Shown here one piece after another: positions 19,150 to 27,063 of a DNA stretch of 64,000 nucleotides; position 1 is the first letter of the stretch, and every line of letters begins with the position of its first letter. This stretch comes from Longitalea luteola. GTDB taxonomy: Bacteria > Bacteroidota > Bacteroidia > Chitinophagales > Chitinophagaceae. Below the pieces are notes generated by a model that was not told where the DNA came from, searched no databases, and worked only from the letters and a program-made list of their open reading frames with translations. The position numbers were made by a program, and so were the translations under genes. The stretch spans positions 1 to 64,000 of the forward strand of contig NZ_JAFIQX010000004.1 in assembly GCF_017356035.1 (NCBI RefSeq). The letters run 5' to 3'.

Positions 19150-20265
19150 ATGAAAAAACTAATACTGTCAGTTTGCATCAGTGCAGCAGCCTTCGCCGGT
19201 TATGCGCAGGAAACATCAGCCTGGAGCCATACCGGCTCATGGGCCTCCTTATTGGAAAAAGCAAAAACGGAAAACAAACCGGTAGTGATCGACTGCTATT
19301 TTACCGGTTGCCACCCCTGCGCCCAAATGGACAGGGAAGTATTTCCAAACAGGCTTGTCAGCAAAGAACTGGCCGACAATTTTATCGGCATTAAAGTAGA
19401 TGTATTCTCGGAAAAGATAGGGGACTCCATCAACATTAAATATGGCATTTCTGGTTTTCCAACCTTTCTCGTACTCGATCCAAATGGCCAGCTCGTAACT
19501 ATGTTCAGTGGTTATAAAGATGCCGGACAATTTTTAACTGAACTGCAAACGGCTAAACAAAAAATCGCCGACAAGCAGGTACTGGCCGGTTTCTCACCTG
19601 CTTATACTGATATCTACCCCGAGTTTTACAAACAATATTACAACCGGCAGAACCGGAACTCAGATTTTACCGCCGCCGGTACCTGGATCAAAGCGCAAAA
19701 GGACTGGACCTCAGAAGCCGTTGCCATGTCCATTTTCCGCACAGGCAAACTCGAAACTGCCGTCGAAGAATACCTGATCGACAATTACAGCCGTTACAAG
19801 GCGTTATACGGCGCCTACCTGATGCAAAATAAAGTATCCGGTATCCTCACCGCCCAATTAAACAAAAAGCTGAACAAGCTGAGAGACGATGCGGCTTTCC
19901 GGCAATTCCTGCAGGAAAAGAAAAAACTGTTTCCCGCCGAAGACTGGACGATCCTTGAACATATAGTGGCATTTTCTTATTATACCACTATTGCCAAAGA
20001 CAATGAAGCCCTGCTCCGTTTCATGAATGAACACCCGGTGATCTATATGAACTATTATGGTTCCCTCTGCAACAGCTTACTTGTAAAAAAAGAAATAACA
20101 GCGGCCAATGCACAACTGCTTAAAGGATGGGCCGATAAAGCCATGACCGTTGAAACAGGCTTTGAATTGCTTACCGCCACTGCCAATATCTTAAAAACAG
20201 CCGGCGACCTGGAAGGATTTAAAAAAATATGTTTCCCTGGCCATTGCCAAAGCAAAGAAATATAA
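19150..20265 (+). CDS. Periplasmic thioredoxin-like protein; C-terminus frameshifted in an A7 run
   Basis: The signal peptide is MKKLILSVCISAAAFAGYAQ; I prefer ATG 19150 over 19144, which adds MI. A thioredoxin fold follows with the redox site GCHPCAQMDREVF (Cys-His-Pro-Cys) and cis-Pro segment GISGFPTFLVLDPNGQ. A ~230-residue helical C-terminal region comes after it. As written the frame ends GFKKICFPGHCQSKEI at 20265. Dropping one A from the AAAAAAA run at 20221-20227 instead gives KKYVSLAIAKAKKYNVPADK and so on, to a stop at 20306-20308, a far more natural helical ending. So this is a frameshift by sequencing error, mutation or slippage. It is downstream of the SusCD operon across a repeat. 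Role: probably periplasmic disulfide exchange for that locus (inferred). Confidence 0.85.
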   Translation: MKKLILSVCISAAAFAGYAQETSAWSHTGSWASLLEKAKTENKPVVIDCYFTGCHPCAQMDREVFPNRLVSKELADNFIGIKVDVFSEKIGDSINIKYGISGFPTFLVLDPNGQLVTMFSGYKDAGQFLTELQTAKQKIADKQVLAGFSPAYTDIYPEFYKQYYNRQNRNSDFTAAGTWIKAQKDWTSEAVAMSIFRTGKLETAVEEYLIDNYSRYKALYGAYLMQNKVSGILTAQLNKKLNKLRDDAAFRQFLQEKKKLFPAEDWTILEHIVAFSYYTTIAKDNEALLRFMNEHPVIYMNYYGSLCNSLLVKKEITAANAQLLKGWADKAMTVETGFELLTATANILKTAGDLEGFKKICFPGHCQSKEI

Positions 20266-20337
20266 TGTGCCTGCTGATAAATATGAGAAAATGTTAGCGG
20301 CCATTTAAAACAGTATCCAGCCCTGAAAACCCAACGA

Positions 20338-20362
20338 AAAACCCCATACATATGGGGTTTTT
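20338..20362 (+). terminator. Intrinsic terminator after the thioredoxin-like gene
   Basis: AAACCCCATA pairs with TATGGGGTTT across a 2-base loop, followed by further T residues. It lies about 30 bases after the restored stop codon (20308). Confidence 0.85.
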
Positions 20363-20673
20363 GGGTTTAATAATTTACACTAAAGAGAGTGGTCTGTTTC
20401 TCTTCACAGGCATTGGATATCATCATAAGGATACCGGACAAAACGGGGCCATCTTCGGATAAATGTCTGGTTGGATCAGCGTCATCAAATATAATAAGTA
20501 ATTGAAATAAATAAAAGACTTTATCAACTGCAATTGTAAGTTTTTGAAACAAAATTCAAGCCCACCTCTTTAAGTGTTTTGATTACAATTGTTTAAAACA
20601 CCATTTTAAAAAGTGATCCGGATCAAGAAATTGTTATCCATTTTTTCACTGTTGTTTAACCAGCATTTCATTA
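20363..20673. other. AT-rich intergenic region, no feature seen
   Basis: Convergent ends of the thioredoxin-like and ABC-F genes. A 61-codon minus-strand frame (20367-20552) has no recognisable similarity or start context and is probably chance. Confidence 0.5.
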
Positions 20674-22269
20674 TCAGCTAGCCACCAGTTCAATCGTACG
20701 TTCTACCCGTACCTCCGCTATAAAATGTTCATCATGCGAAACCACGATCAACGTTCCCTCGTATGAGTTGATCGCTGCGGTGAGTATAGCTATATTGTGA
20801 ATATCCAGGTTATTGGTTGGCTCATCCAGCACAATGATATCGGGCGCCTGACTGCCAATGGTGAGGCAACAAAGCACTAACCGCATACGTTCGCCGCCAC
20901 TCAGTGAACTGCAGCGTTTATCCCAGTCTTCTTTCGTGAACAGGAACCGGTTAAGCCTGATCTTGATCTCATGTTCCTGCAAAGCCGTGGTATTGAAAGC
21001 ACAGGCCTGTTCGTATACGGTATACTGGTTGTTGATCAGGGAATAATCCTGGTCGATATACACCCATTTATTAGCTGCCCGGTACACAGTGCCAATGCCT
21101 GGCTCCAGTTCGCCCAGGATGATCTTTATAAGGGTCGTTTTTCCGGCACCATTCGATCCTTTGATCACCATGCGTTCTCCACTGGTGATCAACAGGTCCA
21201 GGTTTTCGTTCCATAATGACTGCTCGCCATAAGCGTAATTTATCCCGCTTGCAGTAAACAATATTTTTCCACGATGTAAGGTAGTATTATCAAATCCGAA
21301 TTGCATTTTATCAATGTCGGGCAGTTCATTGCGCAATGCCTGCAGCTCATCACTAATGCCGCTGATCTTTTCGGCATGGGTGCTTTTGATCTTTGACGTA
21401 CTGTTTTCTGCATTGTTCCGCAGCGTGTTCATCATAATGCGGGCAACGCCGGCTTTTTCCTGTTTATGTTTGCCGCGGGCATCCAGTTTTTGCTGCCGTT
21501 CCATGGTCTCCCGTTCTTTTTCCCGGGCCTTTCGCAACGCTTTCTCCCTGCTTTGAATATCCTGTTGTAAAGCGTTACTGGCTATCTGCTTTTGTTCTGT
21601 ATAAAAATCATAATTACCACCATACACCGTTATGCCCCGGGCACTTAATTCGCAAACGGGGTTAAGCAGGTTCAGCAGTTTCCTGTCGTGACTTACCACG
21701 AGCAGCGTACAATTAGTGTCCTGGATAAAATGGTACAGGAGCTCCCGGCCTGTTAGATCCAGGTGATTGCTGGGCTCATCCAGCAGCACCAATTCGGGCT
21801 TATGAATATGAATACCTGCCAGGAATACTTTTGTTTTCTGTCCGCCGCTCAGGGTCTCCATGCGCTGGTGCAGGTCCAGGTCCTTTAATTGCCAGTATTG
21901 AAGCGCCTCCTGGCACCTTTCCTCGATCGTCCAGTCATCGTTCAGCAATTGAAGATTACGTTCCGTTACCTGACCCGCCAGGATGGCCTGCAGGGCCATG
22001 AGCTGCTCATCTATTCGCAATGCCTGCGCAACAGTAAGCTTATTGTATTGTCCGAATAATTGCGGTATATAATACGGGGTGGCATCAACCTGCAGCTGAC
22101 CTTCATGCGGTATTAATTCACCGGCTATAATGCGTAACAAAGTGGATTTTCCGGCGCCATTGTTTCCGATCAGGGCCATTTTGTCGCGGCGGGCAACAGT
22201 GAGATTGATGTTCTCGAATAACAGATCTTTATTGGGATGCAGGTAAGAGAGATGCTGCAGAATAAGCAT
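20674..22269 (-). CDS. ABC-F family ATP-binding protein (ribosome-associated)
   Basis: This 531-residue soluble protein has two ABC domains. Domain 1: Walker A GNNGAGKSTLL, signature LSGGQKTKV, Walker B LVLLDEPSNHLD, switch VVSHD. Domain 2: GSNGAGKTTLI, LSGGERMRLV, IIVLDEPTNNLD, VVSHDEHF. A charged helical linker lies between them (residues ~235-310, KALRKAREKERETMERQQK), as in ABC-F translation factors. No membrane segments. Members act on the ribosomal E site and some protect against macrolides, lincosamides, pleuromutilins or phenicols. The 5' leader has a 14-codon ORF and a start-codon-sequestering stem, a layout typical of antibiotic-inducible ABC-F genes, which favours a protection role; this remains inference. 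Confidence 0.92.
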   Translation of the reverse strand: MLILQHLSYLHPNKDLLFENINLTVARRDKMALIGNNGAGKSTLLRIIAGELIPHEGQLQVDATPYYIPQLFGQYNKLTVAQALRIDEQLMALQAILAGQVTERNLQLLNDDWTIEERCQEALQYWQLKDLDLHQRMETLSGGQKTKVFLAGIHIHKPELVLLDEPSNHLDLTGRELLYHFIQDTNCTLLVVSHDRKLLNLLNPVCELSARGITVYGGNYDFYTEQKQIASNALQQDIQSREKALRKAREKERETMERQQKLDARGKHKQEKAGVARIMMNTLRNNAENSTSKIKSTHAEKISGISDELQALRNELPDIDKMQFGFDNTTLHRGKILFTASGINYAYGEQSLWNENLDLLITSGERMVIKGSNGAGKTTLIKIILGELEPGIGTVYRAANKWVYIDQDYSLINNQYTVYEQACAFNTTALQEHEIKIRLNRFLFTKEDWDKRCSSLSGGERMRLVLCCLTIGSQAPDIIVLDEPTNNLDIHNIAILTAAINSYEGTLIVVSHDEHFIAEVRVERTIELVAS

Positions 22270-22348
22270 AATTTCTTTCTTATAAGGTTAACAAACAATA
22301 AGCAACCGCATTGCGGTGCACCATCTATGTTATTTTGAAAGAAATTAT
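22268..22348 (-). promoter_or_regulatory. Leader stem that sequesters the ABC-F start codon
   Basis: On the minus strand ATAATTTCTTTC (22348-22337) is perfectly complementary to GAAAGAAATTAT (22279-22268). The downstream arm covers the A and U of the ABC-F start codon at 22269. The loop holds a 14-codon ORF and a second hairpin (ACCGCAATGCGGT, 22317-22305). The 3' arm begins right after the leader stop codon. Confidence 0.75.
22280..22324 (-). CDS. Putative 14-residue regulatory leader peptide
   Basis: ATG at 22324 opens MVHRNAVAYCLLTL followed by TAA at 22282-22280, inside the loop of the start-codon-sequestering stem of the ABC-F gene. The stop codon is directly next to the 3' stem arm, so a ribosome held near the end of the leader would prevent that arm from pairing and expose the ABC-F start. 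This matches the logic of translational attenuators. No experimental support; the peptide sequence is not one I recognise. Confidence 0.5.
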   Translation of the reverse strand: MVHRNAVAYCLLTL

Positions 22349-22383
22349 CTACTACATTATATAAACCTTGGATCAGAAGAAGC

Positions 22384-22392
22384 GCAAAGATA
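22384..22392 (-). promoter_or_regulatory. -7 element of the ABC-F gene
   Basis: The minus strand reads TATCTTTGC, an exact match to TAnnTTTGC. Transcription would begin around 22377, giving a leader of about 108 bases before the ABC-F start. No good -33 element is visible at the usual distance. Confidence 0.6.
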
Positions 22393-22404
22393 CAAAAAGT
22401 TTTT

Positions 22405-23721
22405 TTATTTCCTTGCAGCGGCCAACAACGCATCAACGGCATCATATCCACAGGGGTAAGATATCGTATTGGCAGAAGCGCCGGCTGCTAACAAAGCTTT
22501 AACGGCGTCCGGCGAACGGCGTTCCGTCCAGTAAGAATCTACACAGGCTTTTATTGCCAGCGCCAGCGGGGTTTGTCCGTTCTTATCAGGCACATCAACC
22601 GGTGAACCGGCGGCGATGAATACCTGAACAACCTCCGGGTATCCGCGCCAGGCTGCAATATGAATGGCAAGGCTGCCGATGGGGATATCATAATAGCCAT
22701 CGCCGGCGCGATAGGGTGCGTCTGCCGGGATGCCCAGGTTCAGCAATTGCTGCACGCCTGCTGCATTGCCACATACACTGAAACGGGCAAGCAGTTCACC
22801 ACCCATAGCCAATACCTGCGAAACAAGTGAAGGCGATGCCCTCACTATCTTTTCTATTGCTTCAGGATCGTCCATGGCACAGGCCGCGATCAATTGATAT
22901 ACGCCTTCCAGCTGAACAGCTATGCCTTTCTGTGCAAACAGTTCCAGCACATCGTTACGGCCCTCGCAGGCAGCCATCATAACCGGGGTGAAACCATTAC
23001 TTGCCAGCAGAGGATCGGCGCCACGTTCAAGCAACAGCGCTACAAACGGTAATCCATTAGCGCGCTTTAATGAATGATGTAATGCATGCCAGCCCCGTTT
23101 TCTTTCGCCATTCGGATCGGCGCCATGATCCAGCAGGTATTGCAGGCCATGGTAATCATGCCAGTCAAGCTTTCTGATCAACATCATCGACAGGTTTTCC
23201 TGCGTAAGTTTACCGGTTGCTACGAGCAACTGCATAGCTTCATTATCGTAAGTTTCCGGTGAATGATACACCGCTTCTTCATCATTCGGGTTGGCGCCAT
23301 AAGCGAGCAGGAGTTCTGTAAGTCCTGCATGATGCGCCACACCGGCAGCCCCATATAAAGGCGTTTCGTAACCGGGATAGGGGCCTTCCACCGTAAATCC
23401 CGCATTGGGATCTGCACCTCCTTCCAGCAGTGCCTGCGCCGCCTGCATAAAATCATCACTTCTTGTTTTATCCTGTTGCAGGTATATCGAAAGACATAGA
23501 TATACCAATGCATTGCCGCCGTATGGTTCCGACACAGCCGTAGCATTCGCCGGATCATCGGCCAGGAATTCGCGCACAGCATCGACCTGCGCAGTAATCG
23601 CGGCCGTGTGAATATCACAGGTAGCCAGCTCAGGATGTGCCGCCAGTAACTGCTCCGCTTCTTCGAGCGAACCATGCCATATCGCCGCTTTTATGAACGC
23701 CGTGCGTCGTTCTTCATTCAT
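22405..23721 (-). CDS. Ankyrin repeat protein
   Basis: The 438-residue protein has no signal peptide. At least eight ankyrin units are visible: LLEGGADPNAGF, TPLYGAAGVAHHAGLTELLLAYGANPN, LQYLLDHGADPNGE, GWHALHHSLKRANGLPFVALLLERGADPL, TPVMMAACEGRNDVLELFA, LAIHIAAWRGYPEVVQVFIAAGSPVD, TPLALAIKACVD and VKALLAAGASAN. It is probably a cytoplasmic protein-interaction scaffold; no enzymatic domain is seen. It is monocistronic. Its 3' end is 136 bases upstream of the ABC-F start, so the ABC-F -7 box lies just past its stop. No functional clue comes from the neighbours. Confidence 0.88.
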   Translation of the reverse strand: MNEERRTAFIKAAIWHGSLEEAEQLLAAHPELATCDIHTAAITAQVDAVREFLADDPANATAVSEPYGGNALVYLCLSIYLQQDKTRSDDFMQAAQALLEGGADPNAGFTVEGPYPGYETPLYGAAGVAHHAGLTELLLAYGANPNDEEAVYHSPETYDNEAMQLLVATGKLTQENLSMMLIRKLDWHDYHGLQYLLDHGADPNGERKRGWHALHHSLKRANGLPFVALLLERGADPLLASNGFTPVMMAACEGRNDVLELFAQKGIAVQLEGVYQLIAACAMDDPEAIEKIVRASPSLVSQVLAMGGELLARFSVCGNAAGVQQLLNLGIPADAPYRAGDGYYDIPIGSLAIHIAAWRGYPEVVQVFIAAGSPVDVPDKNGQTPLALAIKACVDSYWTERRSPDAVKALLAAGASANTISYPCGYDAVDALLAAARK

Positions 23722-23819
23722 AGTTTTACATTCAGTATAACAATTTATTAAAAAAACAGGATTTTGTTGCCACCATCATCTTGTGAACCTATCACTGGTC
23801 AACTTGTTAACTAATTAAC

Positions 23820-23847
23820 TTGTCAACTTTTTAAGCTGTATCTTTGC
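23820..23847 (+). promoter_or_regulatory. Promoter of the HMA-AraC regulator, nearly leaderless
   Basis: TTG at 23820-23822 and TATCTTTGC at 23839-23847, spacing 16. The expected transcription start falls within a few bases of the ATG at 23851, so the mRNA may be leaderless. An inverted repeat GTTAA-CTAA-TTAAC lies just upstream (about 23807-23819), a possible operator. Confidence 0.6.
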
Positions 23848-23850
23848 ACT

Positions 23851-24411
23851 ATGCAATTGTATATTAAAAATATGGTGTGCGACCGCTGTATACTGGCCAT
23901 AAAACAACAACTGGACGGTGCCGGCATTGCATATAATAGTGTGAATCTGGGCGAAGTGGCGCTAGACCAGGATCCTACCCCTGAACAATTGGATACCCTG
24001 AATAAAAACCTTACGGCCATTGGCTTTGAACTACTCGACGACAGAAAAGAAAAGCTGGTAGAGAAGGTAAAAAATATCATTATCGCGCTTATTCACCGGA
24101 ATGACGACAGCAACAATAAGAAGCTGTCGGCCATTCTCGAGGAAAGACTGCAAATGGATTATCATTACCTCTCCAACCTGTTCTCTTCCATGGAAGGTAT
24201 AACTATCGAAAAATACACCATCCGGCAGCGCATCGAGCGGGTAAAAGAACTGCTTACCTATAATGAATTAAGCCTGAGCGAGATCGCCGACCAAATGGAA
24301 TACAGCAGTGTGCAACATCTTTCCCAGCAGTTTAAAAAAGAGACCGGTTTAACGCCTTCCCGGTTCCGCGAATTAAAGGAGAACACGCGCAAACCCTTAG
24401 ACAAGGTATAG
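23851..24411 (+). CDS. AraC-family regulator with N-terminal HMA-like metal-binding domain
   Basis: The 186-residue protein is a fusion. Residues 1-70 resemble a heavy-metal-associated ferredoxin fold with the ligand motif MVCDRC (CxxC) at 8-13 and strand-helix pattern KNMVCDRCILAIKQQL ... IGFELLDD. Residues ~95-180 are an AraC-type double HTH (LSLSEIADQMEYSSVQHLSQ, then FKKETGLTPSRFRELK). It lacks the usual cupin. It sits directly upstream of the CopA-type ATPase and HMA chaperone, so it is likely a Cu(I)-sensing activator of those genes, with ligand binding by the CxxC. Metal identity is inferred from the neighbours. Confidence 0.85.
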   Translation: MQLYIKNMVCDRCILAIKQQLDGAGIAYNSVNLGEVALDQDPTPEQLDTLNKNLTAIGFELLDDRKEKLVEKVKNIIIALIHRNDDSNNKKLSAILEERLQMDYHYLSNLFSSMEGITIEKYTIRQRIERVKELLTYNELSLSEIADQMEYSSVQHLSQQFKKETGLTPSRFRELKENTRKPLDKV

Positions 24412-24515
24412 TTATAGCTTTGTTAACGGCCATGCTTAAAATTATATACATCCCCCGCTTAATTGTATAACGATCAGTTGCTGACCATATAGGACCTTTG
24501 TATAAAGGATTTTAT

Positions 24516-26777
24516 ATGTCAGCTATAACTATTGATAAGGAGAACAAAAATACAGTTCGCCAAAGTACGGTCAGGAAAACATTTCCCGTACTGGAAATGA
24601 CCTGTGCCGCCTGTGCCATCAGTGTGGAATCGATGCTCAAATCGGCTGCAGGCGTAAAGGATGCGGGCGTTAATTTCGCTAATCAAACCGCGTGGGTAGA
24701 ATATGATCCTGCCATTGCTACCACTACCGACCTGCAGAAAACGGTTCGCTCCATCGGGTACGACCTGGTCATTGACGAAGCCAACAGCAACGAAATAAAA
24801 GAAGCAGCGCAGCGGGAACATTACAAGGCCTTACAGCAACGAACCATCTGGGCATCCGTATTATCAGTGCCGGTAGTGATCATCGGGATGTTCTTTATGG
24901 ATATGCCCTACGGGAATTATATATCCATGCTGCTCACACTGCCAGTAGTGGCCTGGTTTGGCCGTTCCTTTTTTATCAATGCGTGGAAACAGGCGCGTCA
25001 TGGTAAAGCGAATATGGATACGCTGGTGGCCCTGAGTACCGGGATCGCGTTTTTATTCAGCGCCTTTAATACCATTAACCCCGGCTTCTGGCATGCGCGT
25101 GGCATTCATCCGCATGTATATTTTGAAGCAGCGGCAGTGATCATCGCCTTCATCTCTTTGGGTAAATTACTGGAAGAACGGGCTAAATACAATACTTCTT
25201 CCGCTATTAAAAAGCTAATGGGCCTTCAGCCGAAAACAGTGAGGGTAATTATGAATGGCCGGGAACAGGAATTACCGGTTTCGGCTGTGCAACCCGGACA
25301 TACCATCCTCGTGAGGCCCGGTGAAAAAATACCTGTAGACGGAAGTGTGATCGCCGGTTCTTCCTACGTTGATGAAAGCATGATCACAGGTGAGCCGGTA
25401 CCGGTTCAAAAAGAAAAGGACAGCAAGGTTTTTGCCGGTACGGTAAATCAGAAAGGGAGCTTTCAATTCCTGGCCGAAAAAGTAGGTAACGATACCATGC
25501 TGGCCCACATTATACAAATGGTGCAGGAAGCACAGGGCAGTAAAGCGCCGGTACAAAAACTGGTCGATAAGATCGCCGGCATCTTCGTACCCATCGTGAT
25601 CGGTATTTCCATACTCACTTTTATAACCTGGATGCTGGTGGGTGGCGACAATGCATTTACCAATGCCCTGTTAACCGCCGTAACGGTGCTGGTCATTGCC
25701 TGTCCATGTGCGTTAGGACTGGCAACACCTACCGCCATTATGGTGGGTATAGGCAAAGGAGCAGAGCACAATATCCTCATAAAAGACGCGGAAAGCCTTG
25801 AGCTCGGCTATAAAGTAGATGCTGTCATCCTGGATAAAACTGGTACTATTACGGAAGGCAAACCCGTAGTATCGCAAATGACCTGGTCAGCCGGCGAAAA
25901 GGACAGCAGCACCTTAAAACAGGTCCTTTACAGCCTGGAAGTAAAGTCTGAGCACCCGCTGGCAGAAGCTGTCGTGAACGAACTAAAAAAAGAAGCGATC
26001 AGCGCGGCGCAGGTAACCGGTTTTGAAAGCCTGACCGCCAGAGGCGTAACAGGTATCTATAACGGTCTCCGTTATTATGTGGGCAACAGGCAACTGATCG
26101 ATGAAAGACAAATACGCATCGGGGAAGACCTGCAGCAGGCCGCCTCGCTTTTACAGCAGCAGGCCCATACCGTTATCTATTTTGCCGATCAGCACCAGGT
26201 GCTGGCCATTATAGCCATTGCAGATAAAATAAAACCTACTTCGCTTAAAGCCGTACAGCAACTGCAGCAAATGGGTATCGAAGTGTATATGCTCACGGGG
26301 GATAATGAACAAACGGCCGCAGCGGTAGCCAGGCAAGCCGGTATAACGCATTATACAGCGGGCATGCTGCCGGCAGAAAAAGCGGATTTTATAAAAGAAC
26401 TGCAACAACAAAACAAAGTGGTTGCCATGGTAGGGGATGGTATCAATGATTCGCAGGCGCTGGCGCAGGCCGATGTGAGCATAGCCATGGGAAAGGGCTC
26501 GGATATTGCGATGGACGTAGCGAAAATGACGCTTATCACGTCCGACCTGCAATCTATTCCCCGGGCGCTGGTGCTTTCCCGCAAAACGGTGCGCACCATC
26601 AGGCAGAACCTGTTCTGGGCATTTATTTATAACCTGCTTGGTATACCCCTTGCAGCCGGTGTATTATATGCATTCAACGGATTCCTGTTAAACCCGATGA
26701 TCGCCGGTGCTGCCATGGCCCTAAGTTCTGTATCAGTAGTGACCAATAGTTTACGATTAAAAACAACCAAATTATAA
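24516..26777 (+). CDS. copA: Copper-translocating P1B-type ATPase
   Basis: The start ATG 24516 gives [12 protein letters not shown]; a TTG 18 bases earlier is possible. There is one N-terminal HMA domain ([14 protein letters not shown]). Eight membrane helices follow, with the transport motif [11 protein letters not shown] in helix 6 (about residue 395). Also present are the TGE actuator loop (MITGEPVPV), the phosphorylation site DKTGTITEG (~438), the HP motif [10 protein letters not shown] and the hinge [23 protein letters not shown] plus HMA is typical of Cu(I)/Ag(I) exporters in the inner membrane. It lies 104 bases after the HMA-AraC regulator and 11 before the chaperone; the three form a copper-efflux module. 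Confidence 0.95.
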   Translation: MSAITIDKENKNTVRQSTVRKTFPVLEMTCAACAISVESMLKSAAGVKDAGVNFANQTAWVEYDPAIATTTDLQKTVRSIGYDLVIDEANSNEIKEAAQREHYKALQQRTIWASVLSVPVVIIGMFFMDMPYGNYISMLLTLPVVAWFGRSFFINAWKQARHGKANMDTLVALSTGIAFLFSAFNTINPGFWHARGIHPHVYFEAAAVIIAFISLGKLLEERAKYNTSSAIKKLMGLQPKTVRVIMNGREQELPVSAVQPGHTILVRPGEKIPVDGSVIAGSSYVDESMITGEPVPVQKEKDSKVFAGTVNQKGSFQFLAEKVGNDTMLAHIIQMVQEAQGSKAPVQKLVDKIAGIFVPIVIGISILTFITWMLVGGDNAFTNALLTAVTVLVIACPCALGLATPTAIMVGIGKGAEHNILIKDAESLELGYKVDAVILDKTGTITEGKPVVSQMTWSAGEKDSSTLKQVLYSLEVKSEHPLAEAVVNELKKEAISAAQVTGFESLTARGVTGIYNGLRYYVGNRQLIDERQIRIGEDLQQAASLLQQQAHTVIYFADQHQVLAIIAIADKIKPTSLKAVQQLQQMGIEVYMLTGDNEQTAAAVARQAGITHYTAGMLPAEKADFIKELQQQNKVVAMVGDGINDSQALAQADVSIAMGKGSDIAMDVAKMTLITSDLQSIPRALVLSRKTVRTIRQNLFWAFIYNLLGIPLAAGVLYAFNGFLLNPMIAGAAMALSSVSVVTNSLRLKTTKL

Positions 26778-26788
26778 ATTGAACACAT

Positions 26789-27004
26789 ATGGAAAGTATA
26801 AAATTCAGGACAAACATTAAATGCGGTGGCTGTATTGCCACAGTGACCCCCTTTTTAAATGAAGCAGTAGGCGAGAACAACTGGCAGGTAGATCTTCAAT
26901 CACCAGAAAAGGTATTGACCATTCATACTGGCGATAAAACGAAGGAAGCAACCGTGATCCAGAAGCTTCAGGAAGCGGGGTATAAAGCAGAGACAGTAAG
27001 CTAA
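26789..27004 (+). CDS. Small HMA-domain copper chaperone
   Basis: The 71-residue protein is a single HMA fold. The metal site is NIKCGGCIATVTPFL (CGGC rather than the CxxC with preceding MT or MH), then VDLQSPEKVLTI and LQEAGYKAETVS, the expected beta-alpha-beta-beta-alpha-beta pattern. It lies 11 bases after the ATPase in the same transcript and would deliver cytosolic Cu(I) to the ATPase or its regulator (CopZ-like). A strong hairpin follows at 27008. Function is by family and position. Confidence 0.9.
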   Translation: MESIKFRTNIKCGGCIATVTPFLNEAVGENNWQVDLQSPEKVLTIHTGDKTKEATVIQKLQEAGYKAETVS

Positions 27005-27007
27005 CAC

Positions 27008-27055
27008 AGGAGTGCCACACTTTCCTTGCGATGGCGGTATAAGTGTGGCACTCCT
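27008..27055. terminator. Perfect 14-bp hairpin between convergent operons
   Basis: AGGAGTGCCACACT (27008-27021) is complementary to AGTGTGGCACTCCT (27042-27055), 20-base loop. It lies between the copper operon and the convergent MFS gene. There is no long T-run on either side, so it may act as a bidirectional barrier or 3' stabiliser rather than a textbook terminator. Confidence 0.7.
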
Positions 27056-27063
27056 ATTAAACT

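Noticed and set aside
20367-20552. 61-codon minus-strand ORF after the thioredoxin-like terminator
   Set aside because: No recognisable motif, low-complexity AT-rich sequence, no promoter.
22170-22451. 93-codon minus-strand ORF over the ABC-F leader
   Set aside because: Crosses the promoter and the ABC-F start in a different frame; a shadow.
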